From positions 186,001-250,000 of the forward strand of contig JAJQJQ010000037.1 of NCBI GenBank assembly GCA_028622995.1: a stretch of DNA of 64,000 nt, given 5' to 3'. Below, in pieces: positions 38,340 to 52,015 of the stretch. Each line of letters starts with the position of its first letter. Positions within the stretch are counted from its first letter, which is position 1. The position numbers and the translations under genes are program-made. Below the pieces are notes generated by a model. The model searched no databases. It was given only the letters and a program-made list of their open reading frames with translations, and had not been told where the DNA came from. This stretch comes from Panagrolaimus kolymaensis. Lineage: Eukaryota; Nematoda; Chromadorea; Rhabditida; Panagrolaimidae.

Positions 38340-41300
38340 AAGCTTGAGGTCGCTAGTTTCCGATAAAAAAGAAAAAACTTTAACATATTTAAGAAGCTTT
38401 TAAAACGAAAGCCGTTCTGATTTTATGTAAGCTTGAGGTCGTTTGTTTCCGATAAAAAAGAAAAAACTTTAACATAAAATAATTTTTTTAATTTTCAAAA
38501 TTTTATGGATTCATAAACATATTTAAGAAGCTTTTAAAACGAAAGCCGTTCTGATTTCCTGTTAGCTTGAGGTCGCTTGTTTCCGATAAAAAAGAAAAAA
38601 GTATAAAAAAAATAATTTTTTTAATTTTCAAAATTTTATGGATTAATAAACATATTTAAGAAGCTTTTAAAATGAAAGCCGTTCTAATTTTCTGTTAGCT
38701 TGAGGTCGTTTGTTACCGATAAAAAAGAAAAAACTTTAACATAAAATAATTTTTTTAATTTTCAAAATTTTATGGATTCATAAACATATTTAAGAAGCTT
38801 TTAAAATGAAAGCCGTTCTGATTTTCTGTTAGCTTGAGGTCGTTTGTTACCGATATAAAAGAAAAAACTTTAACATAAAATAATTTTTTTAATTTTCAAA
38901 ATTTTATGGATTCATAAACATATTTAAGAAGCTTTTAAAACGAAAGCCGTTCTGATTTTCTGTAAGCTTGAGGTCGCTAGTTTCCGATAAAAAAGAAAAA
39001 ACTTTAACATATTTAAGAAGCTTTTAAAACGAAAGCCGTTCTGATTTTATGTAAGCTTGAGGTCGTTTGTTTCCGATAAAAAAGAAAAAACTTTAACATA
39101 AAATAATTTTTTTAATTTTCAAAATTTTATGGATTCATAAACATATTTAAGAAGCTTTTAAAACGAAAGCCGTTCTGATTTCCTGTTAGCTTGAGGTCGC
39201 TTGTTTCCGATAAAAAAGAAAAAAGTATAAAAAAAATAATTTTTTTAATTTTCAAAATTTTATGGATTAATAAACATATTTAAGAAGCTTTTAAAATGAA
39301 AGCCGTTCTAATTTTCTGTTAGCTTGAGGTCGTTTGTTACCGATAAAAAAGAAAAAACTTTAACATAAAATAATTTTTTTAATTTTCAAAATTTTATGGA
39401 TTCATAAACATATTTAAGAAGCTTTTAAAATGAAAGCCGTTCTGATTTTCTGTTAGCTTGAGGTCGTTTGTTACCGATATAAAAGAAAAAACTTTAACAT
39501 AAAATAATTATTTTAATTTTCAAAATTTTATGGATTCATAAACATATTTAAGAAGCTTTTAAAACGAAAGCCGTTCTGATTTTCTGTAAGCTTGAGGTCG
39601 CTAGTTTCCGATAAAAAAGAAAAAACTTTAACATATTTAAGAAGCTTTTAAAATGAAAGCCGTTCTGATTTTCTGTAAGCTTGAGGTTGTTTGTTTCCGA
39701 TAAAAAAGAAAAAAGTATAAAAAAAATAATTTTTTTAATTTTCAAAATTTTATGGATTAATAAACATATTTAAGAAGCTTTTAAAAGGAAAGCCGTTCTG
39801 ATTTTCTGTAAGCTTGAGGTCGCTAGTTTCCGATAAAAAAGAAAAAACTTTAACATATTTAAGAAGCTTTTAAAATGAAAGCCGTTCTGATTTTCTGTTA
39901 GCTTGAGGTTGTTTGTTTCCGATAAAAAAGAAAAAAGTATAAAAAAAATAATTTTTTTAATTTTCAAAATTTTATGGATTCATAAACATATTTAAGAAGC
40001 TTTTAAAATGAAAGCCGTTCTGATTTTCTGTTAGGTTGAGGTCGTTTGTTACCGATAAAAAAGAAAAAACTTTAACATAAAATAATTTTTTTAATTTTCA
40101 AAATTTTATGGATTCATAAACATATTTAAGAAGCTTTTAAAATGAAAGCCGTTCTGATTTTCTGTTAGGTTGAGGTCGTTTGTTACCGATAAAAAAGAAA
40201 AAACTTTAACATAAAATAATTTTTTTAATTTTCAAAATTTTATGGATTCATAAACATATTTAAGAAGCTTTTAAAATGAAAGCCGTTCTGATTTTCTGTT
40301 AGCTTGAGGTCGTTTGTTACCGATAAAAAAGAAAAAACTTTAACATAAAATAATTTTTTTAATTTTCAAAATTTTATGGATTCATAAACATATTTAAGAA
40401 GCTTTTAAAATGAAAGCCGTTCTGATTTTCTGTTAGCTTGAGGTCGTTTGTTACCGATAAAAAAGAAAAAACTTTAACATAAAATAATTTTTTTAATTTT
40501 CAAAATTTTATGGATTCATAAACATATTTAAGAAGCTTTTAAAATGAAAGCCGTTCTGATTTTCTGTAAGCTTGAGGTCGCTAGTTTCCGATAAAAAAGA
40601 AAAAACTTTAACATATTTAAGAAGCTTTTAAAATGAAAGCCATTCTGATTTTCTGTTAGCTTGAGGTCGTTTGTTACCGATAAAAAAGAAAAAACTTTAA
40701 CATAAAATAATTTTTTTAATTTTCAAAATTTTATGGATTCATAAACATATTTAAGAAGCTTTTAAAATGAAAGCCGTTCTGATTTTCTGTAAGCTTGAGG
40801 TCGCTAGTTTCCGATAAAAAAGAAAAAACTTTAACATATTTAAGAAGCTTTTAAAACGAAAGCCGTTCTGATTTTATGTAAGCTTGAGGTCGTTTGTTTC
40901 CGATAAAAAAGAAAAAACTTTAACATAAAATAATTTTTTTAATTTTCAAAATTTTATGGATTCATAAACATATTTAAGAAGCTTTTAAAACGAAAGCCGT
41001 TCTGATTTCCTGTTAGCTTGAGGTCGCTTGTTTCCGATAAAAAAGAAAAAAGTATAAAAAAAATAATTTTTTTAATTTTCAAAATTTTATGGATTAATAA
41101 ACATATTTAAGAAGCTTTTAAAATGAAAGCCGTTCTAATTTTCTGTTAGCTTGAGGTCGTTTGTTACCGATAAAAAAGAAAAAACTTTAACATAAAATAA
41201 TTTTTTTAATTTTCAAAATTTTATGGATTCATAAACATATTTAAGAAGCTTTTAAAATGAAAGCCGTTCTGATTTTCTGTTAGCTTGAGGTCGTTTGTTA

Positions 41301-41830
41301 CCGATATAAAAGAAAAAACTTTAACATAAAATAATTATTTTAATTTTCAAAATTTTATGGATTCATAAACATATTTAAGAAGCTTTTAAAACGAAAGCCG
41401 TTCTGATTTTCTGTAAGCTTGAGGTCGCTAGTTTCCGATAAAAAAGAAAAAACTTTAACATATTTAAGAAGCTTTTAAAATGAAAGCCGTTCTGATTTTC
41501 TGTAAGCTTGAGGTTGTTTGTTTCCGATAAAAAAGAAAAAAGTATAAAAAAAATAATTTTTTTAATTTTCAAAATTTTATGGATTAATAAACATATTTAA
41601 GAAGCTTTTAAAAGGAAAGCCGTTCTGATTTTCTGTAAGCTTGAGGTCGCTAGTTTCCGATAAAAAAGAAAAAACTTTAACATATTTAAGAAGCTTTTAA
41701 AATGAAAGCCGTTCTGATTTTCTGTTAGCTTGAGGTTGTTTGTTTCCGATAAAAAAGAAAAAAGTATAAAAAAAATAATTTTTTTAATTTTCAAAATTTT
41801 ATGGATTAATAAACATATTTAAGAAGCTTT
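38340..41830. repeat. Nested duplications, 624-bp and 1827-bp offsets
   Basis: The deletion junction catatttaag at 38384 recurs at 39008 (624 bp) and 40835 (a further 1827 bp). A block around 39.55-39.97 kb, including the ttaaaaggaaagcc and gtataaaaaaaataatt variants, recurs around 41.37-41.79 kb at the same 1827-bp offset, and part of it again 355 bp later (about 41.95-42.15 kb). These repeated segments generate identical 65-codon non-coding open stretches on the minus strand. Confidence 0.75.
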
Positions 41831-44099
41831 TAAAATGAAAGCCGTTCTGATTTTCTGTTAGGTTGAGGTCGTTTGTTACCGATAAAAAAGAAAAAAGTAT
41901 AAAAAAAATAATTTTTTTAATTTTCAAAATTTTATGGATTAATAAACATATTTAAGAAGCTTTTAAAAGGAAAGCCGTTCTGATTTTCTGTAAGCTTGAG
42001 GTCGCTAGTTTCCGATAAAAAAGAAAAAACTTTAACATATTTAAGAAGCTTTTAAAATGAAAGCCGTTCTGATTTTCTGTTAGCTTGAGGTTGTTTGTTT
42101 CCGATAAAAAAGAAAAAAGTATAAAAAAAATAATTTTTTTAATTTTCAAAATTTTATGGATTAATAAACATATTTAAGAAGCTTTTAAAATGAAAGCCGT
42201 TCTGATTTTCTGTTAGGTTGAGGTCGTTTGTTACCGATAAAAAAGAAAAAAGTATAAAAAAAATAATTTTTTTAATTTTCAAAATTTTATGGATTAATAA
42301 ACATATTTAAGAAGCTTTTAAAAGGAAAGCCGTTCTGATTTTCTGTAAGCTTGAGGTCGCTAGTTTCCGATAAAAAAGAAAAAACTTTAACATAAAATAA
42401 TTTTTTTAATTTTCAAAATTTTATGGATTCATAAACATATTTAAGAAGCTTTTAAAATGAAAGCCGTTCTGATTTTCTGTTAGCTTGAGGTCGTTTGTTA
42501 CCGATAAAAAAGAAAAAACTTTAACATAAAATAATTTTTTTAATTTTCAAAATTTTATGGATTCATAAACATATTTAAGAAGCTTTTAAAATGAAAGCCG
42601 TTCTGATTTTCTGTAAGCTTGAGGTCGCTAGTTTCCGATAAAAAAGAAAAAACTTTAACATATTTAAGAAGCTTTTAAAATGAAAGCCATTCTGATTTTC
42701 TGTTAGCTTGAGGTCGTTTGTTACCGATAAAAAAGAAAAAACTTTAACATAAAATAATTTTTTTAATTTTCAAAATTTTATGGATTCATAAACATATTTA
42801 AGAAGCTTTTAAAATGAAAGCCGTTCTGATTTTCTGTAAGCTTGAGGTCGCTAGTTTCCGATAAAAAAGAAAAAACTTTAACATATTTAAGAAGCTTTTA
42901 AAATGAAAGCCGTTCTGATTTTCTGTTAGCTTGAGGTCTATTGTTACCGATAAAAAAGAAAAAACTTTAACATAAAATAATTTTTTTAATTTTCAAAATT
43001 TTATGGATTCATAAACATATTTAAGAAGCTTTTAAAATGAAAGCCGTTCTGATTTTCTGTTAGGTTGAGGTCGTTTGTTACCGATAAAAAAGAAAAAACT
43101 TTAACATATTTAAGAAGCTTTTAAAATGAAAGCCATTCTGATTTTCTGTTAGCTTGAGGTCGTTTGTTACCGATAAAAAAGAAAAAACTTTAACATAAAA
43201 TAATTTTTTTAATTTTCAAAATTTTATGGATTCATAAACATATTTAAGAAGCTTTTAAAATGAAAGCCGTTCTGATTTTCTGTTAGCTTGAGGTCGTTTG
43301 TTACCGATAAAAAAGAAAATACTTTAACATAAAATAATTTTTTTAATTTTCAAAATTTTATGGATTCATAAACATATTTAAGAAGCTTTTAAAATGAAAG
43401 CCGTTCTGATTTTCTGTTAGCTTGAGGTCGTTTGTTACCGATAAAAAAGAAAAAACTTTAACATAAAATAATTTTTTTAATTTTCAAAATTTTATGGATT
43501 CATAAACATATTTAAGAAGCTTTTAAAATGAAAGCCGTTCTGATTTTCTGTAAGCTTGAGGTCGCTAGTTTCCGATAAAAAAGAAAAAACTTTAACATAT
43601 TTAAGAAGCTTTTAAAATGAAAGCCATTCTGATTTTCTGTTAGCTTGAGGTCGTTTGTTACCGATAAAAAAGAAAAAACTTTAACATAAAATAATTTTTT
43701 TAATTTTCAAAATTTTATGGATTCATAAACATATTTAAGAAGCTTTTAAAATGAAAGCCGTTCTGATTTTCTGTTAGCTTGAGGTCGTTTGTTACCGATA
43801 AAAAAGAAAATACTTTAACATAAAATAATTTTTTTTAATTTTCAAAAATTTATGGATTCATAAACATATTTAAGAAGCTTTTAAAATGAAAGCCGTTCTG
43901 ATTTTCTGTTAGCTTGAGGTCGCTTGTTACCGATAAAAAAGAAAAAACTTTAACATTAAATTATTTTTTTAATTTTCAAAATTTTATGGATTCATAAACA
44001 TATTTAAGAAGCTTTTAAAATGAAAGCCGTTCTGATTTTCTGTTAGCTTGAGGTCGTTTGTTACCGATAAAAAAGAAAAAACTTTAACATAAAATAATT

Positions 44100-46080
44100 T
44101 TTTTAATTTTCAAAATTTTATGGATTCATTAACATATTTCAGAAGCTTTTAAAAGGAAAGCCGTTCTGATTTTCTGTAAGCTTGAGGTCGCTAGTTTCCG
44201 ATAAAAAAGAAAAAACTTTAACATATTTAAGAAGCTTTTAAAATGAAAGCCGTTCTGATTTTCTGTAAGCTTGAGGTTGTTTGTTTCCGATAAAAAAGAA
44301 AAAAGTATAAAAAAAATAATTTTTTTAATTTTCAAAATTTTATGGATTAATAAACATATTTAAGAAGCTTTTAAAATGAAAGCCGTTCTGATTTTCTGTT
44401 AGCTTGAGGTCGTTTGTTACCGATAAAAAAGAAAAAACTTTAACATAAAATAATTTTTTTAATTTTCAAAATTTTATGGATTCATAAACATATTTAAGAA
44501 GCTTTTAAAATGAAAGCCGTTCTGATTTTCTGTTAGCTTGAGGTCGTTTGTTACCGATAAAAAAGAAAAAACTTTAACATAAAATAATTTTTTTAATTTT
44601 CAAAATTTTATGGATTCATAAACATATTTAAGAAGCTTTTAAAATGAAAGCCGTTCTGATTTTCTGTAAGCTTGAGGTCGCTAGTTTCCGATAAAAAAGA
44701 AAAAACTTTAACATATTTAAGAAGCTTTTAAAATGAAAGCCATTCTGATTTTCTGTTAGCTTGAGGTCGTTTGTTACCGATAAAAAAGAAAAAACTTTAA
44801 CATAAAATAATTTTTTTTAATTTTCAAAATTTTATGGATTCATTAACATATTTAAGAAGCTTTTAAAATGAAAGCCGTTCTGATTTTCTGTAAGCTTGAG
44901 GTCGCTAGTTTCCGATAAAAAAGAAAAAACTTTAACATATTTAAGAAGCTTTTAAAATGAAAGCCATTCTGATTTTCTGTTAGCTTGAGGTCGTTTGTTA
45001 CCGATAAAAAAGAAAAAACTTTAACATAAAATAATTTTTTTAATTTTCAAAATTTTATGGATTCATAAACATATTTAAGAAGCTTTTAAAATGAAAGCCG
45101 TTCTGATTTTCTGTTAGCTTGAGGTCGTTTGTTACCGATAAAAAAGAAAAAACTTTAACATAAAATAATTTTTTTAATTTTCAAAATTTTATGGATTCAT
45201 AAACATATTTAAGAAGCTTTTAAAATGAAAGCCGTTCTGATTTTCTGTTAGCTTGAGGTCGTTTGTTACCGATAAAAAAGAAAATACTTTAACATAAAAT
45301 AATTTTTTTTAATTTTCAAAAATTTATGGATTCATAAACATATTTAAGAAGCTTTTAAAATGAAAGCCGTTCTGATTTTCTGTTAGCTTGAGGTCGCTTG
45401 TTACCGATAAAAAAGAAAAAACTTTAACATTAAATTATTTTTTTAATTTTCAAAATTTTATGGATTCATAAACATATTTAAGAAGCTTTTAAAATGAAAG
45501 CCGTTCTGATTTTCTGTTAGCTTGAGGTCGTTTGTTACCGATAAAAAAGAAAAAACTTTAACATAAAATAATTTTTTTTAATTTTCAAAATTTTATGGAT
45601 TCATTAACATATTTAAGAAGCTTTTAAAATGAAAGCCGTTCTGATTTTCTGTAAGCTTGAGGTCGTTTGTTACCGATAAAAAAGAAAAAACTTTAACATA
45701 AAATAATTTTTTTAATTTTCAAAATTTTATGGATTCATAAACATATTTAAGAAGCTTTTAAAATGAAAGACGTTCTGATTTTCTGTTAGCTTGAGGTCGT
45801 TTGTTACCGATAAAAAAGAAAAAACTTTAACATAAAATAATTTTTTTAATTTTCAAAATTTTATGGATTCATTAACATATTTCAGAAGCTTTTAAAAGGA
45901 AAGCCGTTCTGATTTTCTGTAAGCTTGAGGTCGCTAGTTTCCGATAAAAAAGAAAAAACTTTAACATATTTAAGAAGCTTTTAAAATGAAAGCCGTTCTG
46001 ATTTTCTGTAAGCTTGAGGTTGTTTGTTTCCGATAAAAAAGAAAAAAGTATAAAAAAAATAATTTTTTTAATTTTCAAAA
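44100..46080. repeat. Duplication at 1743-bp offset (13 monomers)
   Basis: The rare cattaacatatttcagaagc variant, in which a c replaces an a in atttaag, appears at 44131 and again at 45874 (aacatatttc), 1743 bp apart. The same following order holds in both: ttaaaaggaaagcc, gtcgctagtttcc, an 89-bp junction, then gtataaaaaaaataatt. The second copy ends domain III; no 89-bp unit follows it. Confidence 0.75.
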
Positions 46081-48189
46081 TTTTATGGATTAATAAACAT
46101 ATTTAAGAAGCTTTTAAAATGAAAGCCGTTCTGATTTTCTGTTAGCTTGAGGTCGTTTGTTACCGATAAAAAAGAAAAAACTTTAAAATAAAATAATTTT
46201 TTTAATTTTCAAAATTTTATGGATTCATAAACATATTTAAGAAGCTTTTAAAATGAAAGCCGTTCTGATTTTCTGTTAGCTTGAGGTCGTTTGTTACCGA
46301 TAAAAAAGAAAAAACTTTAACATTAAATTATTTTTTTAATTTTCAAAATTTTATGGATTCATAAACATATTTAAGAAGCTTTTAAAATGAAAGCCGTTCT
46401 GATTTTCTGTTAGCTTGAGGTCGTTTGTTACCGATAAAAAAGAAAAAACTTTAAAATAAAATAATTTTTTTAATTTTCAAAATTTTATGGATTCATTAAC
46501 ATATTTAAGAAGCTTTTAAAATGAAAGCCGTTCTGATTTTCTGTTAGCTTGAGGTCGCTTGTTACCGATAAAAAAGAAAAAACTTTAACATTAAATTATT
46601 TTTTTAATTTTCAAAATTTTATGGATTCATAAACATATTTAAGAAGCTTTTAAAATGAAAGCCGTTCTGATTTTCTGTTAGCTTGAGGTCGTTTGTTACC
46701 GATAAAAAAGAAAAAACTTTAAAATAAAATAATTTTTTTAATTTTCAAAATTTTATGGATTCATTAACATATTTAAGAAGCTTTTAAAATGAAAGCCGTT
46801 CTGATTTTCTGTTAGCTTGAGGTCGCTTGTTACCGATAAAAAAGAAAAAACTTTAACATTAAATTATTTTTTTAATTTTCAAAATTTTATGGATTCATAA
46901 ACATATTTAAGAAGCTTTTAAAATGAAAGCCGTTCTGATTTTCTGTTAGCTTGAGGTCGTTTGTTACCGATAAAAAAGAAAAAACTTTAACATAAAATAA
47001 TTTTTTTTAATTTTCAAAATTTTATGGATTCATTAACATATTTAAGAAGCTTTTAAAATGAAAGCCGTTCTGATTTTCTGTTAGCTTGAGGTCGTTTGTT
47101 ACCGATAAAAAAGAAAAAACTTTAACATAAAATAATTTTTTTTAATTTTCAAAATTTTATGGATTCATTAACATATTTAAGAAGCTTTTAAAATGAAAGC
47201 CGTTCTGATTTTCTGTTAGCTTGAGGTCGTTTGTTACCGATAAAAAAGAAAAAACTTTAACATAAAATAATTTTTTTAATTTTCAAAATTTTATGGATTC
47301 ATAAACATATTTAAGAAGCTTTTAAAACGAAAGCCGTTCTGATTTTCTGTAAGCTTGAGGTCGCCAGTATCCGATAAAAAAGAAAAAAGTATAACATAAA
47401 ATAAATTTTTTAATTTTCAAAATTTTATGGATTCATAAACATATTTAAGAAGCTTTTAAAATGAAAGCCGTTCTGATTTTCTGTTAGCTTGAGGTCGTTT
47501 GTTACCGATAAAAAAGAAAAAACTTTAACATAAAATAATTTTTTTAATTTTCAAAATTTTATGGATTCATTAACATATTTAAGAAGCTTTTAAAATGAAA
47601 GCCGTTCTGATTTTCTGTTAGCTTGAGGTCGTTTGTTACCGATAAAAAAGAAAAAACTTTAACATAAAATAATTTTTTTAATTTTCAAAATTTTATGGAT
47701 TCATAAACATATTTAAGAAGCTTTTAAAACGAAAGCCGTTCTGATTTTCTGTAAGCTTGAGGTCGCCAGTATCCGATAAAAAAGAAAAAAGTATAACATA
47801 AAATAAATTTTTTAATTTTCAAAATTTTATGGATTCATAAACATATTTAAGAAGCTTTTAAAACGAAAGCCGTTCTGATTTTCTGTTAGCTTGAGGTCGC
47901 CAGTATCCGATAAAAAAGAAAAAAGTATAACATAAAATAAATTTTTTAATTTTCAAAATTTTATGGATTCATAAACATATTTAAGAAGCTTTTAAAATGA
48001 AAGCCGTTCTGATTTTCTGTAAGCTTGAGGTCGCCAGTATCCGATAAAAAAGAAAAAAGTATAACATAAAATAAATTTTTTAATTTTCAAAATTTTATGG
48101 ATTCATAAACATATTTAAGAAGCTTTTAAAATGAAAGCCGTTCTGATTTTTTGTAAGCTTGAGGTCGCCAGTATCCGATAAAAAAGAAA

Positions 48190-51030
48190 AAAGTATAAAA
48201 AAAATAATTTTTTAATTTTATGGATTCATAAACATATTTAAGAAGCTTTTAAAACGAAAGCCGTTCTGATTTTCTGTTAGCTTGAGGTCGTTTGTTACCG
48301 ATAAAAAAGAAAAAACTTTAACATAAAATAATTTTTTTTAATTTTCAAAATTTTATGGATTCATTAACATATTTAAGAAGCTTTTAAAATGAAAGCCGTT
48401 CTGATTTTCTGTTAGCTTGAGGTCGTTTGTTACCGATAAAAAAGAAAAAACTTTAACATAAAATAATTTTTTTAATTTTCAAAATTTTATGGATTAATAA
48501 ACATATTTAAGAAGCTTTTAAAATGAAAGCCGTTCTGATTTTCTGTTAGCTTGAGGTCGTTTGTTACCGATAAAAAAGAAAAAACTTTAAAATAAAATAA
48601 TTTTTTTAATTTTCAAAATTTTATGGATTCATAAACATATTTAAGAAGCTTTTAAAATGAAAGCCGTTCTGATTTTCTGTTAGCTTGAGGTCGCTTGTTA
48701 CCGATAAAAAAGAAAAAACTTTAACATTAAATTATTTTTTTAATTTTCAAAATTTTATGGATTCATAAACATATTTAAGAAGCTTTTAAAATGAAAGCCG
48801 TTCTGATTTTCTGTTAGCTTGAGGTCGCTTGTTACCGATAAAAAAGAAAAAACTTTAACATTAAATTATTTTTTTAATTTTCAAAATTTTATGGATTCAT
48901 AAACATATTTAAGAAGCTTTTAAAATGAAAGCCGTTCTGATTTTCTGTTAGCTTGAGGTCGTTTGTTACCGATAAAAAAGAAAAAACTTTAACATAAAAT
49001 AATTTTTTTTAATTTTCAAAATTTTATGGATTCATTAACATATTTAAGAAGCTTTTAAAATGAAAGCCGTTCTGATTTTCTGTTAGCTTGAAGTCGTTTG
49101 TTACCGATAAAAAAGAAAAAACTTTAACATAAAATAATTTTTTTTAATTTTCAAAATTTTATGGATTCATTAACATATTTAAGAAGCTTTTAAAATGAAA
49201 GCCGTTCTGATTTTCTGTTAGCTTGAGGTCGTTTGTTACCGATAAAAAAGAAAAAACTTTAACATAAAATAATTTTTTTAATTTTCAAAATTTTATGGAT
49301 TCATAAACATATTTAAGAAGCTTTTAAAATGAAAGCCGTTCTGATTTTCTGTTAGCTTGAGGTCGTTTGTTACCGATAAAAAAGAAAAAACTTTAACATA
49401 AAATAATTTTTTTAATTTTCAAAATTTTATGGATTCATTAACATATTTAAGAAGCTTTTAAAATGAAAGCCGTTCTGATTTTCTGTTAGCTTGAGGTCGT
49501 TTGTTACCGATAAAAAAGAAAAAACTTTAACATAAAATAATTTTTTTAATTTTCAAAATTTTATGGATTCATAAACATATTTAAGAAGCTTTTAAAACGA
49601 AAGCCGTTCTGATTTTCTGTAAGCTTGAGGTCGCCAGTATCCGATAAAAAAGAAAAAAGTATAACATAAAATAAATTTTTTAATTTTCAAAATTTTATGG
49701 ATTCATAAACATATTTAAGAAGCTTTTAAAACGAAAGCCGTTCTGATTTTCTGTTAGCTTGAGGTCGCCAGTATCCGATAAAAAAGAAAAAAGTATAACA
49801 TAAAATAAATTTTTTAATTTTCAAAATTTTATGGATTCATAAACATATTTAAGAAGCTTTTAAAATGAAAGCCGTTCTGATTTTCTGTAAGCTTGAGGTC
49901 GCCAGTATCCGATAAAAAAGAAAAAAGTATAACATAAAATAAATTTTTTAATTTTCAAAATTTTATGGATTCATAAACATATTTAAGAAGCTTTTAAAAT
50001 GAAAGCCGTTCTGATTTTTTGTAAGCTTGAGGTCGCCAGTATCCGATAAAAAAGAAAAAAGTATAAAAAAAATAATTTTTTAATTTTATGGATTCATAAA
50101 CATATTTAAGAAGCTTTTAAAACGAAAGCCGTTCTGATTTTCTGTTAGCTTGAGGTCGTTTGTTACCGATAAAAAAGAAAAAACTTTAACATAAAATAAT
50201 TTTTTTTAATTTTCAAAATTTTATGGATTCATTAACATATTTAAGAAGCTTTTAAAATGAAGCCGTTCTGATTTTCTGTTAGCTTGAGGTCGTTTGTTAC
50301 CGATAAAAAAGAAAAAACTTTAACATAAAATAATTTTTTTAATTTTCAAAATTTTATGGATTCATAAACATATTTAAGAAGCTTTTAAAACGAAAGCCGT
50401 TCTGATTTTCTGTAAGCTTGAGGTCGCCAGTATCCGATAAAAAAGAAAAAAGTATAACATAAAATAAATTTTTTAATTTTCAAAATTTTATGGATTCATA
50501 AACATATTTAAGAAGCTTTTAAAATGAAAGCCGTTCTGATTTTCTGTAAGCTTGAGGTCGCCTGTATCCGATAAAAAAGAAAAAAGTATAACATAAAATA
50601 AATTTTTTAATTTTCAAAATTTTATGGATTCATAAACATATTTAAGAAGCTTTTAAAATGAAAGCCGTTCTGATTTTCTGTAAGCTTGAGGTCGCCAGTT
50701 TCCAATTAAAAAGAAAAAACTTTAACATTAAATTATTTTTTTAATTTTCAAAATTTTATGGATTCATAAACATATTTAAGAAGCTTTTAAAATGAAAGCC
50801 GTTCTGATTTTCTGTAAGCTTGAGGACGCTTGTTTCCGATAAAAAAGAAAAAAGTATAACATAAAATAAATTTTTTAATTTTCAAAATTTTATGGATTCA
50901 TAAACATATTTAAGAAGCTTTTAAAATGAAAGCCGTTCTGATTTTTTGTAAGCTTGAGGTCGCCAGTATCCGATAAAAAAGAAAAAAGTATAAAAAAAAT
51001 AATTTTTTAATTTTATGGATTCATAAACAT
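48190..51030. repeat. Shortened-spacer monomers in a larger repeated block
   Basis: Units in which the spacer is cut to aataattttttaattttatgg, lacking the ttcaaaa segment, occur near 48213, 50081 and 51008 (offsets 1868 and 927), each inside a similar run of cagtatccg monomers. A related short form occurs alone near 56265. The first two are embedded in a longer duplicated order of variants that includes cattaac units; the third follows a partial copy. Confidence 0.6.
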
Positions 51031-51914
51031 ATTTAAGAAGCTTTTAAAACGAAAGCCGTTCTGATTTTCTGTAAGCTTGAGGTCGCCAGTTTCCAATTAA
51101 AAAGAAAAAACTTTAACATAAAATAATTTTTTTAATTTTCAAAATTTTATGGATTCATAAACATATTTAAGAAGCTTTTAAAACGAAAGCCGTTCTGATT
51201 TTCTGTAAGCTTGAGGTCGTTTGTTACCGATAAAAAAGAAAAAACTTTAACATAAAATAATTTTTTTTAATTTTCAAAATTTTATGGATTCATTAACATA
51301 TTTAAGAAGCTTTTAAAATGAAAGCCGTTCTGATTTTCTGTTAGCTTGAGGTCGTTTGTTACCGATAAAAAAGAAAAAACTTTAACATAAAATAATTTTT
51401 TTAATTTTCAAAATTTTATGGATTCATAAACATATTTAAGAAGCTTTTAAAACGAAAGCCGTTCTGATTTTCTGTAAGCTTGAGGTCGCCAGTATCCGAT
51501 AAAAAAGAAAAAAGTATAACATAAAATAAATTTTTTAATTTTCAAAATTTTATGGATTCATAAACATATTTAAGAAGCTTTTAAAATGAAAGCCGTTCTG
51601 ATTTTCTGTAAGCTTGAGGTCGCCAGTATCCGATAAAAAAGAAAAAAGTATAACATAAAATAAATTTTTTAATTTTCAAAATTTTATGGATTCATAAACA
51701 TATTTAAGAAGCTTTTAAAATGAAAGCCGTTCTGATTTTCTGTAAGCTTGAGGTCGCCAGTTTCCAATTAAAAAGAAAAAACTTTAACATTAAATTATTT
51801 TTTTAATTTTCAAAATTTTATGGATTCATAAACATATTTAAGAAGCTTTTAAAATGAAAGCCGTTCTGATTTTCTGTAAGCTTGAGGACGCTTGTTTCCG
51901 ATAAAAAAGAAAAA

Positions 51915-52015
51915 ACTTAAAGATAAAATAATTTTTATAATATTTTAAAATTTTTTATGGTTCCGCAAACATATTTAGGAAGAGGCAAAGATAAATTCCA
52001 TTAAGATTTTCTGTT
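51915..52015. repeat. Isolated type C monomer at the domain IV/V transition
   Basis: This is a single divergent unit with its landmark at 51965, reading aggaagaggcaaag and ttccattaagattttctg. The aggcaaag allele is also found at 411, 1890 and 2431 on the left edge. It precedes the change from ggattcat to ggtttcat units near 52.49 kb. Confidence 0.75.

Larger units (their letters stand above)
25260..46080. repeat. Domain III: array region with 89-bp deletion monomers
   Basis: In this region a shortened monomer, in which ctttaacat runs straight into atttaagaagc, is interspersed with the standard unit. It is not seen before about 25.26 kb or after about 46.0 kb. The linked alleles aaaacgaaagcc and gattttatgtaag are common here. 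Clusters of the short unit lie near 25.3-25.9, 28.4-29.5, 32.3-33.4, 35.6-36.7, 38.4-39.9, 40.6-43.1 and 43.6-46.0 kb, separated by runs of standard monomers. No gene is present. Confidence 0.85.

Noticed and set aside
39548..42149. Five minus-strand open frames of 65 codons with almost identical translations
   Set aside because: They start at a TTG inside ttgaaaatt, lie wholly within satellite, and exist only where an 89-bp unit meets a gtataaaaaaaataatt unit that happens to lack stops. Their identity comes from recent duplication (offsets 1827 and 355 bp), not coding constraint.
44129..46078. Two minus-strand open frames of 68 codons
   Set aside because: Same origin as the 65-codon frames. 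The two copies are 1743 bp apart because the underlying satellite block is duplicated.
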